From the NCBI GenBank assembly GCA_031417915.1, contig JANOWN010000022.1, positions 1 through 8,965 on the forward strand: a DNA stretch of 8,965 bases, in the 5' to 3' direction. Under the pieces are notes generated by a model. That model worked only from the letters and a program-made list of their open reading frames with translations, was not told the origin of the DNA and searched no databases. The stretch comes from Methylotenera_A sp031417915 (GTDB taxonomy: Bacteria; Pseudomonadota; Gammaproteobacteria; Burkholderiales; Methylophilaceae). Positions within the stretch are counted from its first letter, which is position 1. The number at the start of each line of letters is the position of its first letter. Both the position numbers and the translations under genes were made by a program. Below are positions 1 through 7,685 of this stretch, one piece after another.

Positions 1-149
1 GCATTAACGCAGGTAACTTTGCTGCCAACGTGGTGATTACCGATTTAGGTAATGACACGCTGGTGACTATCGGCGCTGACACGATCACACTCTTGGGTGT
101 GAATGGTGTTGGACAAAATGTCATTACACAAGCTGACTTTATGTTCTAG
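1..149 (+). CDS. C-terminal end of an RTX-type type I secreted protein (partial)
   Basis: Only the last 48 codons are present, with the reading frame starting at base 3 and a TAG stop at 147-149. The tail is rich in Gly, Asn, Asp and Thr, with the alternating hydrophobic pattern (NDTLVTIG, DTITLLGV) seen at the end of calcium-binding beta-roll RTX proteins. It closes with ITQADFMF. An acidic residue followed by hydrophobic residues at the very C terminus is the known uncleaved export signal of serralysin-like type I substrates. A complete ABC exporter, adaptor and outer-membrane channel lie directly downstream on the same strand, so this protein is probably their cargo. Its enzymatic or adhesive function cannot be told, because the catalytic or repeat part lies upstream of the window. 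Confidence is high for a type I secreted tail and low for anything more specific. Confidence 0.82.
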   Translation, partial: INAGNFAANVVITDLGNDTLVTIGADTITLLGVNGVGQNVITQADFMF

Positions 150-194
150 TCGTAAAGTCTAGTAAATAAACGCAGTAAAAGTTGTATAACTCAC

Positions 195-222
195 AGCCCC
201 GCAGCAATGCGGGGCTTTTTTT
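195..222 (+). terminator. Rho-independent terminator after the RTX gene
   Basis: A perfect 9-bp GC-rich stem (AGCCCCGCA at 195-203 with TGCGGGGCT at 208-216) closes a GCAA loop, which is a stable GNRA tetraloop. A run of T residues follows at 216-222. It lies 46 bases after the RTX stop codon and should end most transcription of the cargo gene. The secretion genes would then depend on read-through or on their own promoter in the A/T-rich stretch 223-312. I could not fix a convincing -35/-10 pair there, although TATATT (278-283) and TATAAA (257-262) are candidate -10 boxes. Confidence 0.93.
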
Positions 223-312
223 GCTTAAAACTCAATCGGGCTATTGCAAAAACTACTATAAATGAAAGAGAATGCGATATATTATATAAATTAACAACTT
301 AGGTATCGCTTT

Positions 313-2202
313 ATGTTGAACAACTTTAAGTTACCGCAAGGTGAATTAGCGGAAGCAATTAATAGTTTTAAGTCTGCATTTAAAACCGTAGCAGTGTTTA
401 GCGCCATTATCAATCTGATGATGTTAGTGCCATCGCTCTACATGTTGCAAGTATACGATCGCGTGCTCTCTAGCCGTAATGAAACGACTTTGCTGCTCAT
501 CACCATTATGATTGTTGCGGCTTTTATTATTATGAGTGCTTTGGAATTTGTACGCAGTTTTGTGTTGATTCGCGTGGCTTCGCAGTTGGATATGAAGCTG
601 AATCAACGCGTTTATACTGCCTCGTTTGAGCAAAATTTGAAACGCTCTGGCGGTAATGCAGGCCAAGCTTTGCAAGATTTGACTACCGTACGTCAATTTT
701 TAAGCGGTAATGCATTGTTTGCGTTTTTCGATGCGCCTTGGTTTCCGATTTACTTAGTCATCATTTTCATGATACATCCGTATCTTGGCCTTTTTGCGCT
801 ATGCGGTACCTTTATCCACATGGGTTTGGCTATTTGGAATGAGAAGGCCACCAAAAAACCCTTATCCGAAGCCAATTCCATGGCGGTGAGCGCGAGTAAT
901 TTAGCCACCAACAATTTACGTAATGCCGAAGTGATTGAAGCGATGGGTATGTTACCCAACTTTACCAAGCGCTGGTTTGGATTGCATGCTAAGTTCTTGA
1001 ATTTACAAGCAGAAGCCAGCGAAAAAGCTGGCATTATTGCGGCTGCGACTAAATTTGTGCGCGTGACTTTGCAATCGCTTATTTTAGGCTTTGCAGCATT
1101 GCTGGTGTTAGATGCCAAAATCACGCCTGGCATGATGATTGTGTGTACCATTTTGATGGGGCGCACGCTAAACCCAGTTGAGCAACTGATTGGTGTTTGG
1201 CGTAGCTGGAACGGCACCAAAAGTGCTTACGGACGTTTGAATGAGCTGCTGGTAGCCAATCCACAGCGTCTTACAGGTATGTCGCTACCCAAACCGATTG
1301 GTATGCTTTCAGTTGAATCGGTAACTGCAATTCCGCCCGGCGCAGGCAAGCCAGCACTAAATAACCTGACATTTGCCATATCTCCGGGCGACGTGCTGGG
1401 CGTTGTGGGGCCTAGTGGCGCAGGCAAATCTACATTGGCGCGCGTGATAGTGGGTATTTGGCCATCAGTCGCGGGTAAAGTACGTTTGGACGGCGCGGAT
1501 ATCTTTCAGTGGAACAAGGCAGAGCTTGGCCCCAGCATTGGATATTTACCACAAGATTTGGAATTATTTGGCGGCACGGTAAGTGAGAATATTGCGCGTT
1601 TTGGTGAAGTAGATTCAGAAAAAGTAGTCACAGCTGCAAAACGCGCTGGCGTGCATGAAATGATTTTGTATTTCCCCAAAGGCTACGACACGCTGCTGGG
1701 CGATGGCGGTGCAGGCTTGTCTGGCGGGCAAAAGCAGCGTTTAGGCTTAGCGCGCGCTATGTACGACGACCCTTCGTTTATCGTATTAGACGAGCCTAAT
1801 TCTAATCTAGATGAAGTAGGTGAGCAGGCGCTGATTGCAGCCATACAAGATTTACGCCAACGTGGCAAAACCATCGTGATGATTACGCATAGAGCCAGCA
1901 CACTGGCTGTGACGAACAAATTATTAGTACTAAAAGATGGTGTATCGCAAATGTTTGGCATGACTATAGAAGTGCTAGAAAATTTGAGCAAATTAAATCA
2001 ACAGCAAATTAAGCAGACTCAGCAACCGCCAGCAGGCGCGCAGAATGGCGCTGTAGAGGATGCAAACAAAAAAGCGGCTAAAGCTACTGATAGTGCTAAA
2101 AATGCTGGGCGAGTGGAAGAAATTGTGGATGCTTATAAAGCAAATCTGCAGCAAGAAATTAAATCTAAGTTAAAGAATGCTGAAAAAGAAACAAAACAGT
2201 AG
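313..2202 (+). CDS. prtD: Type I secretion ABC transporter, PrtD type (permease plus ATPase)
   Basis: This is the inner-membrane motor of a type I secretion system. It recognises the C-terminal signal of the cargo and uses ATP to drive export. Residues 25-300 form the membrane domain with hydrophobic segments near 27-47, 58-80, 143-170 and 252-282. The N terminus (MLVPSLYMLQVYDRVLSSRN) is typical of PrtD-type exporters, and there is no C39 peptidase domain. The nucleotide-binding domain has Walker A GPSGAGKST (366-374), Q-loop Gln414 in YLPQD, signature LSGGQ (469-473), Walker B FIVLDEP (489-495), D-loop NLD (498-500) and H-loop His526, so it should be an active ATPase. At 629 aa it is longer than the roughly 550-590 usual for the group, because of a Gln/Lys/Ala-rich tail after about residue 555. 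The ATG has only a weak TTAGGT ribosome site 8 bases upstream. It heads the secretion cluster; the adaptor starts 90 bases downstream. The family call is secure; the symbol follows the family name. Confidence 0.95.
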   Translation: MLNNFKLPQGELAEAINSFKSAFKTVAVFSAIINLMMLVPSLYMLQVYDRVLSSRNETTLLLITIMIVAAFIIMSALEFVRSFVLIRVASQLDMKLNQRVYTASFEQNLKRSGGNAGQALQDLTTVRQFLSGNALFAFFDAPWFPIYLVIIFMIHPYLGLFALCGTFIHMGLAIWNEKATKKPLSEANSMAVSASNLATNNLRNAEVIEAMGMLPNFTKRWFGLHAKFLNLQAEASEKAGIIAAATKFVRVTLQSLILGFAALLVLDAKITPGMMIVCTILMGRTLNPVEQLIGVWRSWNGTKSAYGRLNELLVANPQRLTGMSLPKPIGMLSVESVTAIPPGAGKPALNNLTFAISPGDVLGVVGPSGAGKSTLARVIVGIWPSVAGKVRLDGADIFQWNKAELGPSIGYLPQDLELFGGTVSENIARFGEVDSEKVVTAAKRAGVHEMILYFPKGYDTLLGDGGAGLSGGQKQRLGLARAMYDDPSFIVLDEPNSNLDEVGEQALIAAIQDLRQRGKTIVMITHRASTLAVTNKLLVLKDGVSQMFGMTIEVLENLSKLNQQQIKQTQQPPAGAQNGAVEDANKKAAKATDSAKNAGRVEEIVDAYKANLQQEIKSKLKNAEKETKQ

Positions 2203-2277
2203 GCTGAGAAATAGCCAGTTTAAATTTCCCAGTTGAATTTTAAAAGTATATTTATATTGCCATGGTTTTAATTTGGC

Positions 2278-2282
2278 AGGAG
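2278..2282 (+). promoter_or_regulatory. Ribosome binding site of the adaptor gene
   Basis: AGGAG lies 10 bases before the ATG at 2293, inside the 90-base gap after the ABC gene. It supports the ATG start and independent translation initiation. No good promoter pair was found in the gap, so the gene is probably co-transcribed with the ABC gene. Confidence 0.7.
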
Positions 2283-2292
2283 CAAGATAACG

Positions 2293-3648
2293 ATGGTACA
2301 AGCTGAAAATAGCATCCAACTCTATAAAGATCCTAGTGCGACAGACATTGCGGCGTCTAGCATAGATACGGATTTAAAAAAATATACCCGCCTAGGCTGG
2401 TGGATAGTGATTGGTGGCCTTGGTAGCTTTTTGCTGTGGGCTTCGATTGCGCCTTTGGACAAAGGCGTTCCTTTAAGCGGCACCGTAGCGGTTGCCAGTA
2501 ATAAAAAAGCCATTCAGCATGAAACTGGCGGCACGGTAGAAGCTATTCTGGTTAAAGAAGGTGCTGTTGTAAAAGCTGGTGACGTGTTGGTGCGCATGAA
2601 TAACGTGCAAGTAGGCGCAGATGCTGAAACGGCGCGCGTCCAATACATTGCGGCACGCACCATGCAAGCGAGATTGGAAGCGGAGCGCGATGGCAGGCAT
2701 GGTGTGGTGTTGCCAAAAGAATTTGCGGATGCAAAAAGTGATCCACGTGTGTTGGAAAGTATCGCGCTGCAAGAGCAAATTTCAAGTTCACGCCAATCCG
2801 CAATCCGTAGTGAGTTGGCTGCAATCAGTGAGAACATTGTTGGACTTAATTCACAATTACAAGGTTTGGAAGCGTCCCTTTTGAGCAAGCGTGAACAGCA
2901 GTCTCTTGTGATTGAGCAATTGTCGGGCATGCGTGATTTGGCTAAAGAAGGCTATATGGCGACCAATCGCGTGCTGGAGACTGAGCAAAATCTGGCTGGT
3001 ATTAGCGCAGGCATTTCGGCGGATGTTGGCAGTATTGGTCGTGCAAGAAGTCAGATTTCTGAATTAAAGTTGCAGAAATTACAACGAAATCAGGAATACC
3101 AAAAAGAGGTCAGAACGCAGTTATCTGAAGCACAGAAGCAAGCGAACGCTTTAGAAAATCAGCTAAAAGGCTTGGATAGAAATGTCAGCAATATCAACAT
3201 TAAAGCGCCAGTCGCAGGCACGGTGGTGGGTTTGAGCGTGTTTACCAAAGGCGCGGTTGTTGCACCTGGCTTTAAGTTGATGGATATTGTGCCTAAGGAG
3301 GATAGTTTGGTGGTAGAAGGTCAATTGCCAGTGCATTTAGTGGATAAAGTGTATCCAGGTTTGCCTGTGAACATGATGTTTACTGCGTTTAATCAAAATA
3401 AAACGCCTCATATTCCTGGTGAAGTGGTGAACGTCTCTGCTGACCGTTTTATAGATGAACATACTGGACAGTCTTATTATAAAGTCACCAGTAAAGTTGC
3501 ACCAGAAGGCATGAAGTTGATTTATAATCTGAAAATACGCCCTGGTATGCCAGTGGAAATGTTTGTTAAAACAGGCGAACGTACGATGATGAACTATCTG
3601 CTCAGACCGATATTAGATCATCTTAAACTTTCAATGTCAGAGGAATAA
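2293..3648 (+). CDS. Type I secretion membrane fusion (adaptor) protein, HlyD family
   Basis: This is the periplasmic adaptor that links the inner-membrane ABC exporter to the outer-membrane channel. A short cytoplasmic N terminus is followed by one membrane anchor at about residues 34-53 (LGWWIVIGGLGSFLLWASI). The first lipoyl half-motif is at about 62-104 (GGTVEAILVKEGAVVKAGD). A long, charged, Gln/Glu/Lys/Leu-rich alpha-helical hairpin at about 109-300 should form the coiled coil that meets the TolC tip. The second lipoyl half is at about 302-334 (IKAPVAGTVVGL), followed by the beta-barrel part. The C terminus contains RPGMPVEMFVKTGERT and YLLRPILD, which is highly typical of type I secretion HlyD/PrtE proteins. 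Its length of 451 aa is normal. The stop codon is 3 bases before the channel gene, so translation of the two is probably coupled. Confidence 0.95.
   Translation: MVQAENSIQLYKDPSATDIAASSIDTDLKKYTRLGWWIVIGGLGSFLLWASIAPLDKGVPLSGTVAVASNKKAIQHETGGTVEAILVKEGAVVKAGDVLVRMNNVQVGADAETARVQYIAARTMQARLEAERDGRHGVVLPKEFADAKSDPRVLESIALQEQISSSRQSAIRSELAAISENIVGLNSQLQGLEASLLSKREQQSLVIEQLSGMRDLAKEGYMATNRVLETEQNLAGISAGISADVGSIGRARSQISELKLQKLQRNQEYQKEVRTQLSEAQKQANALENQLKGLDRNVSNINIKAPVAGTVVGLSVFTKGAVVAPGFKLMDIVPKEDSLVVEGQLPVHLVDKVYPGLPVNMMFTAFNQNKTPHIPGEVVNVSADRFIDEHTGQSYYKVTSKVAPEGMKLIYNLKIRPGMPVEMFVKTGERTMMNYLLRPILDHLKLSMSEE
3639..3644 (+). promoter_or_regulatory. Ribosome binding site deciding the GTG start of the channel gene
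   Basis: AGAGGA sits inside the last codons of the adaptor gene, 7 bases before the GTG at 3652. It selects this GTG as the start. The GTG-initiated protein carries a full signal peptide, which supports the same choice. Confidence 0.75.
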
Positions 3649-3651
3649 AGC

Positions 3652-5016
3652 GTGCAAGTAATAAAATTGAAGTGTTTTTTACCACTTGTTTATTTTTTTA
3701 CAACATTTACTTATATCGGAAACGCAAGTGCGCTAGGCTTGATGGAAGCTTATGAAGCCGCATTGGCAAATGACAGTATTTATCGCGCGGCTATGCATGA
3801 CAATGAGGCAGGGCAACAATTTAAAATACTTGGCCGTTCCAATTTATTGCCTAATCTTTCGGCTAATTACACCTATAACCGCGTCAATTCTGATATTTCA
3901 AGTGGTAGCCAAAATGTAACCCGCAACTACAACAGCGAAAACGGTGCCATTCAATTACGTCAACCTATTATTAATTTAGAAGGCTGGGCGCGCTATCAAC
4001 AAGGTAATTTGCAAACTGATTTAAGCGATAAGCAATTTGCAGTGCGCAAACAAGAGTTAATTAAACGGTTTTTTGGTCTTTATGCCAATGCAAATTATGC
4101 TGAAGATGTGCTGGCGCTTTCTTTGGCGCAGCGCGACGCGTTTAAAAGCCAACAAGAAGCCAATAAACTGATGGCGGTACGTGGCGAAGGCACTAAAACT
4201 GCTTTAATTGAATCGCAAGCAAAATTAAGCTTATCTGAAGCGCAAGTGATTGAGGCGCAAGATGGTGTAGCCGACGGAAGAAATGCGCTGGCAATTATGC
4301 TGGGTAAGGAAGTTGCTAATTTAGATGCGCTTTCAGAAAGCTTTAACGTACAGCCATTAGAACAAACTGATTACGAGGCTTGGAAAAATATTGCGCTGGA
4401 AAACAATCCAGAAATATCTGCACAGCGCGAAACGGTAGAAATAGCTTATCAAGAGATTAGAAAAAATCGTGCGGGTCATACACCTAAGCTGGATGCGGTT
4501 GCTAGCATTAGTACAAGCAAGTCGGATAGCACCTCCACATTCAACCAAGAAATCGACAATAAAAGCATAGGCTTGCAGCTGAATGTTCCCATTTATGCAG
4601 GGGGGGCGGTGAGCGCGGCCACTGCGCAGGCGGAGGCGAACCATAAAAAAGCGCAAGACGATTTAGAGACGAAAACCAATGAGGTTTTATTGGATTTGCG
4701 CAAGCAGCACAACACTTTGTTGAGTAGCATCTTAAAGATAGAGGCGCTGAAACAGTCGGTTGAATCAGCAGAGTTATTGGTAACCGCAACCAAAAAGAGC
4801 TTGATAGGCGGCGTGCGCACTAATTTGGATGTGCTAGATGCGCGTAAACAATTGTTTGAGGCGAAACGCGATTTATCGCTAGCGCGTTACAATTGCTTGG
4901 TGGCTTATGTCAATTTGAAGAAAGCCGCAGGCACTTTGACGGTGGCAGATTTGGAAAAAATTGCCCCTAATTTCAGCTCGCAGCAGCGTTTAGTTATGGA
5001 GAATGAAACGCATTAA
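3652..5016 (+). CDS. Type I secretion outer-membrane channel, TolC family
   Basis: This is the outer-membrane and periplasmic tunnel of the secretion system; TolC-type proteins act as trimers that dock onto the HlyD adaptor. The start is GTG. Residues 1-27 form a Sec signal peptide with basic residues Lys5 and Lys7, a hydrophobic core and a likely cleavage after Asn-Ala-Ser-Ala (24-27). The mature part opens with LGLMEAYEAALANDSIYRAA, the usual start of the type I TolC family, with the internal duplication visible as a second helix start near residues 242-257 (EAWKNIALENNPEISA). The family motif LNVPIYAGGAVSA is at about 310-322, and the late helical motif VRTNLDVLDARKQLFEA is near 387-403. 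Its length of 454 aa is normal. An unusual run of seven G bases encodes Gly317-Gly318. It is the last gene of the three-gene cluster. Confidence 0.94.
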   Translation: MQVIKLKCFLPLVYFFTTFTYIGNASALGLMEAYEAALANDSIYRAAMHDNEAGQQFKILGRSNLLPNLSANYTYNRVNSDISSGSQNVTRNYNSENGAIQLRQPIINLEGWARYQQGNLQTDLSDKQFAVRKQELIKRFFGLYANANYAEDVLALSLAQRDAFKSQQEANKLMAVRGEGTKTALIESQAKLSLSEAQVIEAQDGVADGRNALAIMLGKEVANLDALSESFNVQPLEQTDYEAWKNIALENNPEISAQRETVEIAYQEIRKNRAGHTPKLDAVASISTSKSDSTSTFNQEIDNKSIGLQLNVPIYAGGAVSAATAQAEANHKKAQDDLETKTNEVLLDLRKQHNTLLSSILKIEALKQSVESAELLVTATKKSLIGGVRTNLDVLDARKQLFEAKRDLSLARYNCLVAYVNLKKAAGTLTVADLEKIAPNFSSQQRLVMENETH

Positions 5017-5091
5017 ATCTTAGTTTAGTAAATCATAAAAACCTACATGTAAGCTTTTTTATTGCTTGTCACAAAATTTTGGCTTAAAACT

Positions 5092-5100
5092 TGCTAAAAT
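5092..5100 (+). promoter_or_regulatory. Extended -10 promoter element of glgP
   Basis: TGC followed by TAAAAT (5095-5100) matches an extended -10 element (TGn plus a -10 hexamer). There is no good -35 hexamer at 16-18 bases; TTGTCA at 5066-5071 is 23 bases away, which is too far. Transcription would be expected to begin about 7 bases downstream, at or next to the ATG at 5107. The -10 box itself contains the in-frame TAA that blocks any upstream extension of the gene. Confidence 0.55.
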
Positions 5101-5106
5101 AGCGGC

Positions 5107-7596
5107 ATGAACTCAATAAAGACCAGTGCGAAATCTGCCAGTAAAAGTGTTAAGGCTTTACCTAAATTAACGCCAGTAAAGCAGGCCTTACAAAATCACC
5201 TGATATTCTCTAGCTTCAAGACCAGCGCGGTTGCCACGCCACGTGATTGGTATGACGTGGCGGCTTACACGGTGCGCGACCACGTGGTTGAGCGCTGGGT
5301 AAAAACCGCCGATGCCTATTATGCACACGATCCAAAACGGCTCTATTATCTTTCTCTAGAGTTCTTAATTGGGCGCATGCTCACCAACGCTGCACTAAAT
5401 TTGGGCATGAAACCAGAGTTAAGCGAAGGTTTGCGTGCGTTGGGGCACGATTTAGAAAATGTGGCAGAAATGGAAAATGATGCTGCGCTTGGAAATGGCG
5501 GCTTAGGCCGCTTGGCGGCTTGTTTCTTAGATTCCATGGCGACCATGGACATTCCTGCGACGGGCTATGGCATTCGTTACGAGTATGGTATGTTCAAGCA
5601 ATCAATTGAGCACGGCCAGCAAGTTGAAAACCCTGATAATTGGCTACGCTATGGCAATATTTGGGAGTTTCAACGTCCCGAAGCGACATACGACATCAAG
5701 TTTTATGGGCATGTGGTGCAAGTGCCCGAAACACAAGGTGTTTCTCAACATTGGGTGGACGCGGAGCACGTGGTCGCAATGGCCTATGACGTGCCCGTGC
5801 CGGGTTATGGTACAGAAACGGTAAATAACTTGCGACTCTGGTCGGCAAAAGCGGCGCGTGAGTTTGATTTGCGGCATTTTAACGACGGCAATTACGAGCG
5901 CGCGGTAGAAGAGCGCAACGAGACGGAAACCATATCAAAAGTACTGTACCCGAATGATGCTTCGGCCTCTGGGCGCGAGCTTAGGCTCAAGCAGCAATAT
6001 TTTTTTGTGTCTGCTTCAATACAAGATATTTTACGGCGTTTTTTAAGCACGCACGAGATGAAACAGCAAGCCGATTGGGCTTTGCTACCTGAAAAAATTG
6101 CGATTCAACTCAATGACACGCACCCCGCCATTGGCGTGGCAGAAATGATGCACCAATTAGTGGATACGCACCATTTAGAGTGGAATTTCGCCTGGAGCTT
6201 GGTCACCAAAATTTTTGCTTATACCAATCATACACTCATGCCAGAGGCGCTAGAAACTTGGTCTATAGAGCTTTTTGGCACATTGCTGCCGCGTCATTTA
6301 GAAATCATTTATGAAATTAATGCGCAATTTATAAGCATGTTAAGTCAGCGCTTTCCGGGCGATGCAGCGCTCATCAAGCGCGTGTCGATTATTGACGAAA
6401 GCAACGGCCGTCGCGTGCGAATGGCGCATTTGGCCGTAGTCGGCTCGCACACGGTAAATGGCGTGGCGGCTTTGCATAGTGAGTTATTAAGAACTACTTT
6501 ATTTGCCGATTTTCATAAAATTTATCCGAATAAATTGACCAACGTAACCAACGGCATTACACCTAGGCGCTGGCTGAATCAGGCCAATCCATTGTTGACT
6601 GGCCTGATTAGCAAGGCGATTGGAGATGGCTTTCAAAAAGATTTAACGCAATTAAAAAAATTAACGCCGCTGGCCGATGACAAAGATTTTCGCAAAGCAT
6701 TTCGCGCCGTAAAACAGGCGAATAAGCAGCGCTTAGCCGATAAAATTAAAGCACGCACTAATATTACTATTAACCCAAGCGCTTTATTCGACGTGCAAAT
6801 TAAGCGTATTCACGAATATAAGCGCCAATTGCTTAACGTGCTGCACGTGATTACGCTGTATAACCGTATTCGTGCTGGTGAGAAAAACATCACACCGCGC
6901 GCGGTGATATTTGGCGGCAAAGCCGCGCCAGGTTATTGGATGGCCAAGTTGATTATTCGCTTAATCAATGATGTGGCTGAAATTGTCAATAATGACCCAG
7001 CAGTGGGCGACCAACTAAAAGTCGTGTTTTACCCAAATTACGAGGTTTCTGCAGCCGAGATTTTGTTCCCAGGCGCCGATTTATCTGAACAAATATCCAC
7101 TGCAGGCACTGAAGCCAGTGGCACTGGCAACATGAAAATGGCGCTGAATGGTGCGCTGACGATTGGTACTTTAGATGGCGCCAATGTCGAAATTAAAGAA
7201 GAAGTGGGCGACGAAAACATTTTTATTTTTGGTTTGACCACGCCACAAGTGCAAGAAATAAAATCCAAAAATTATAATCCGCGCGACTTTTACAATAAAA
7301 ATGCCGAGCTAAAACAAGTGCTGGATATGATTGGCAGCGGATTCTTCTCAATGCAGGAGCCAAATCGCTACCAAGCCATTGTCGATAACCTATTAAACAA
7401 TGACAATTACTTGCTGTTGGCCGATTACGCCAGCTATATCGCCACGCAAGATGAGGTGGGAAAAACCTATCAAGACCAAGAAGAATGGTCGAGACGGGCG
7501 ATTTTAAACGTCGCGCGCATGGCTAAATTTTCTAGCGATAGAACCATCGGCGAATACGCTAAAAACATCTGGCATGTGCAAGCGATAAAGAAATAA
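5107..7596 (+). CDS. glgP: Glycogen/maltodextrin phosphorylase
   Basis: It catalyses phosphorolysis of alpha-1,4-glucan ends, releasing glucose 1-phosphate (EC 2.4.1.1), in the cytoplasm with pyridoxal phosphate as cofactor. The length (829 aa) and full-length motifs fit the GT35 family. GNGGLGRLAACFLDS starts at residue 129, NGITPRRWL is at 482-490, and the phosphate-site segment KRIHEYKRQ is at 566-574. The cofactor-binding motif EASGTGNMKMALNGAL contains the expected Schiff-base lysine, Lys677. The N terminus has a Lys/Ser/Ala-rich stretch of about 25 residues before the conserved start of the fold. The ATG is the only possible start nearby, since an in-frame TAA lies 12 bases upstream. 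No ribosome site of normal spacing is visible. Whether glycogen or maltodextrin is preferred cannot be decided from sequence. No other glycogen gene is in the window, and the 90-base gap after the channel gene suggests a separate transcription unit. Confidence 0.96.
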   Translation: MNSIKTSAKSASKSVKALPKLTPVKQALQNHLIFSSFKTSAVATPRDWYDVAAYTVRDHVVERWVKTADAYYAHDPKRLYYLSLEFLIGRMLTNAALNLGMKPELSEGLRALGHDLENVAEMENDAALGNGGLGRLAACFLDSMATMDIPATGYGIRYEYGMFKQSIEHGQQVENPDNWLRYGNIWEFQRPEATYDIKFYGHVVQVPETQGVSQHWVDAEHVVAMAYDVPVPGYGTETVNNLRLWSAKAAREFDLRHFNDGNYERAVEERNETETISKVLYPNDASASGRELRLKQQYFFVSASIQDILRRFLSTHEMKQQADWALLPEKIAIQLNDTHPAIGVAEMMHQLVDTHHLEWNFAWSLVTKIFAYTNHTLMPEALETWSIELFGTLLPRHLEIIYEINAQFISMLSQRFPGDAALIKRVSIIDESNGRRVRMAHLAVVGSHTVNGVAALHSELLRTTLFADFHKIYPNKLTNVTNGITPRRWLNQANPLLTGLISKAIGDGFQKDLTQLKKLTPLADDKDFRKAFRAVKQANKQRLADKIKARTNITINPSALFDVQIKRIHEYKRQLLNVLHVITLYNRIRAGEKNITPRAVIFGGKAAPGYWMAKLIIRLINDVAEIVNNDPAVGDQLKVVFYPNYEVSAAEILFPGADLSEQISTAGTEASGTGNMKMALNGALTIGTLDGANVEIKEEVGDENIFIFGLTTPQVQEIKSKNYNPRDFYNKNAELKQVLDMIGSGFFSMQEPNRYQAIVDNLLNNDNYLLLADYASYIATQDEVGKTYQDQEEWSRRAILNVARMAKFSSDRTIGEYAKNIWHVQAIKK

Positions 7597-7610
7597 TTTC
7601 AGTAAGGTAA

Positions 7611-7650
7611 AATTGTGTAAACGCTTGCGCATGAGTGCCGTTAAACAATT
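7611..7650 (+). repeat. Imperfect inverted repeat between glgP and the DUF4197 gene
   Basis: The left arm (AATTGTGTAAACG, 7611-7623) pairs with the right arm (CGTTAAACAATT, 7639-7650), with one G/A mismatch and one bulged A, around a 15-base loop. There is no T-run after it, so it is not a classic intrinsic terminator. It could be an mRNA 3'-end stabilising structure for glgP, a Rho-linked end or an operator dyad. Its position fits any of these and I cannot choose. Confidence 0.45.
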
Positions 7651-7685
7651 ACAATAACTACATCAATTCTTAATGGATATTTCAC

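Noticed and set aside
750..1220. 156-codon open frame on the minus strand inside the ABC exporter gene
   Set aside because: It is antisense to the conserved membrane domain, with no recognisable domain and no plausible promoter or ribosome site context.
2233..2258. Possible promoter in the gap between ABC and adaptor genes (TTGAAT and TATATT)
   Set aside because: The best boxes are separated by 14 or 8 bases, outside the workable 16-18 range, so co-transcription is simpler.
5036..5060. Possible terminator after the TolC-family gene (A-run, short dyad and T6)
   Set aside because: The stem is almost all A-T with a C-C mismatch and only two further pairs, too weak to call; the T-run may just be part of A/T-rich spacer.
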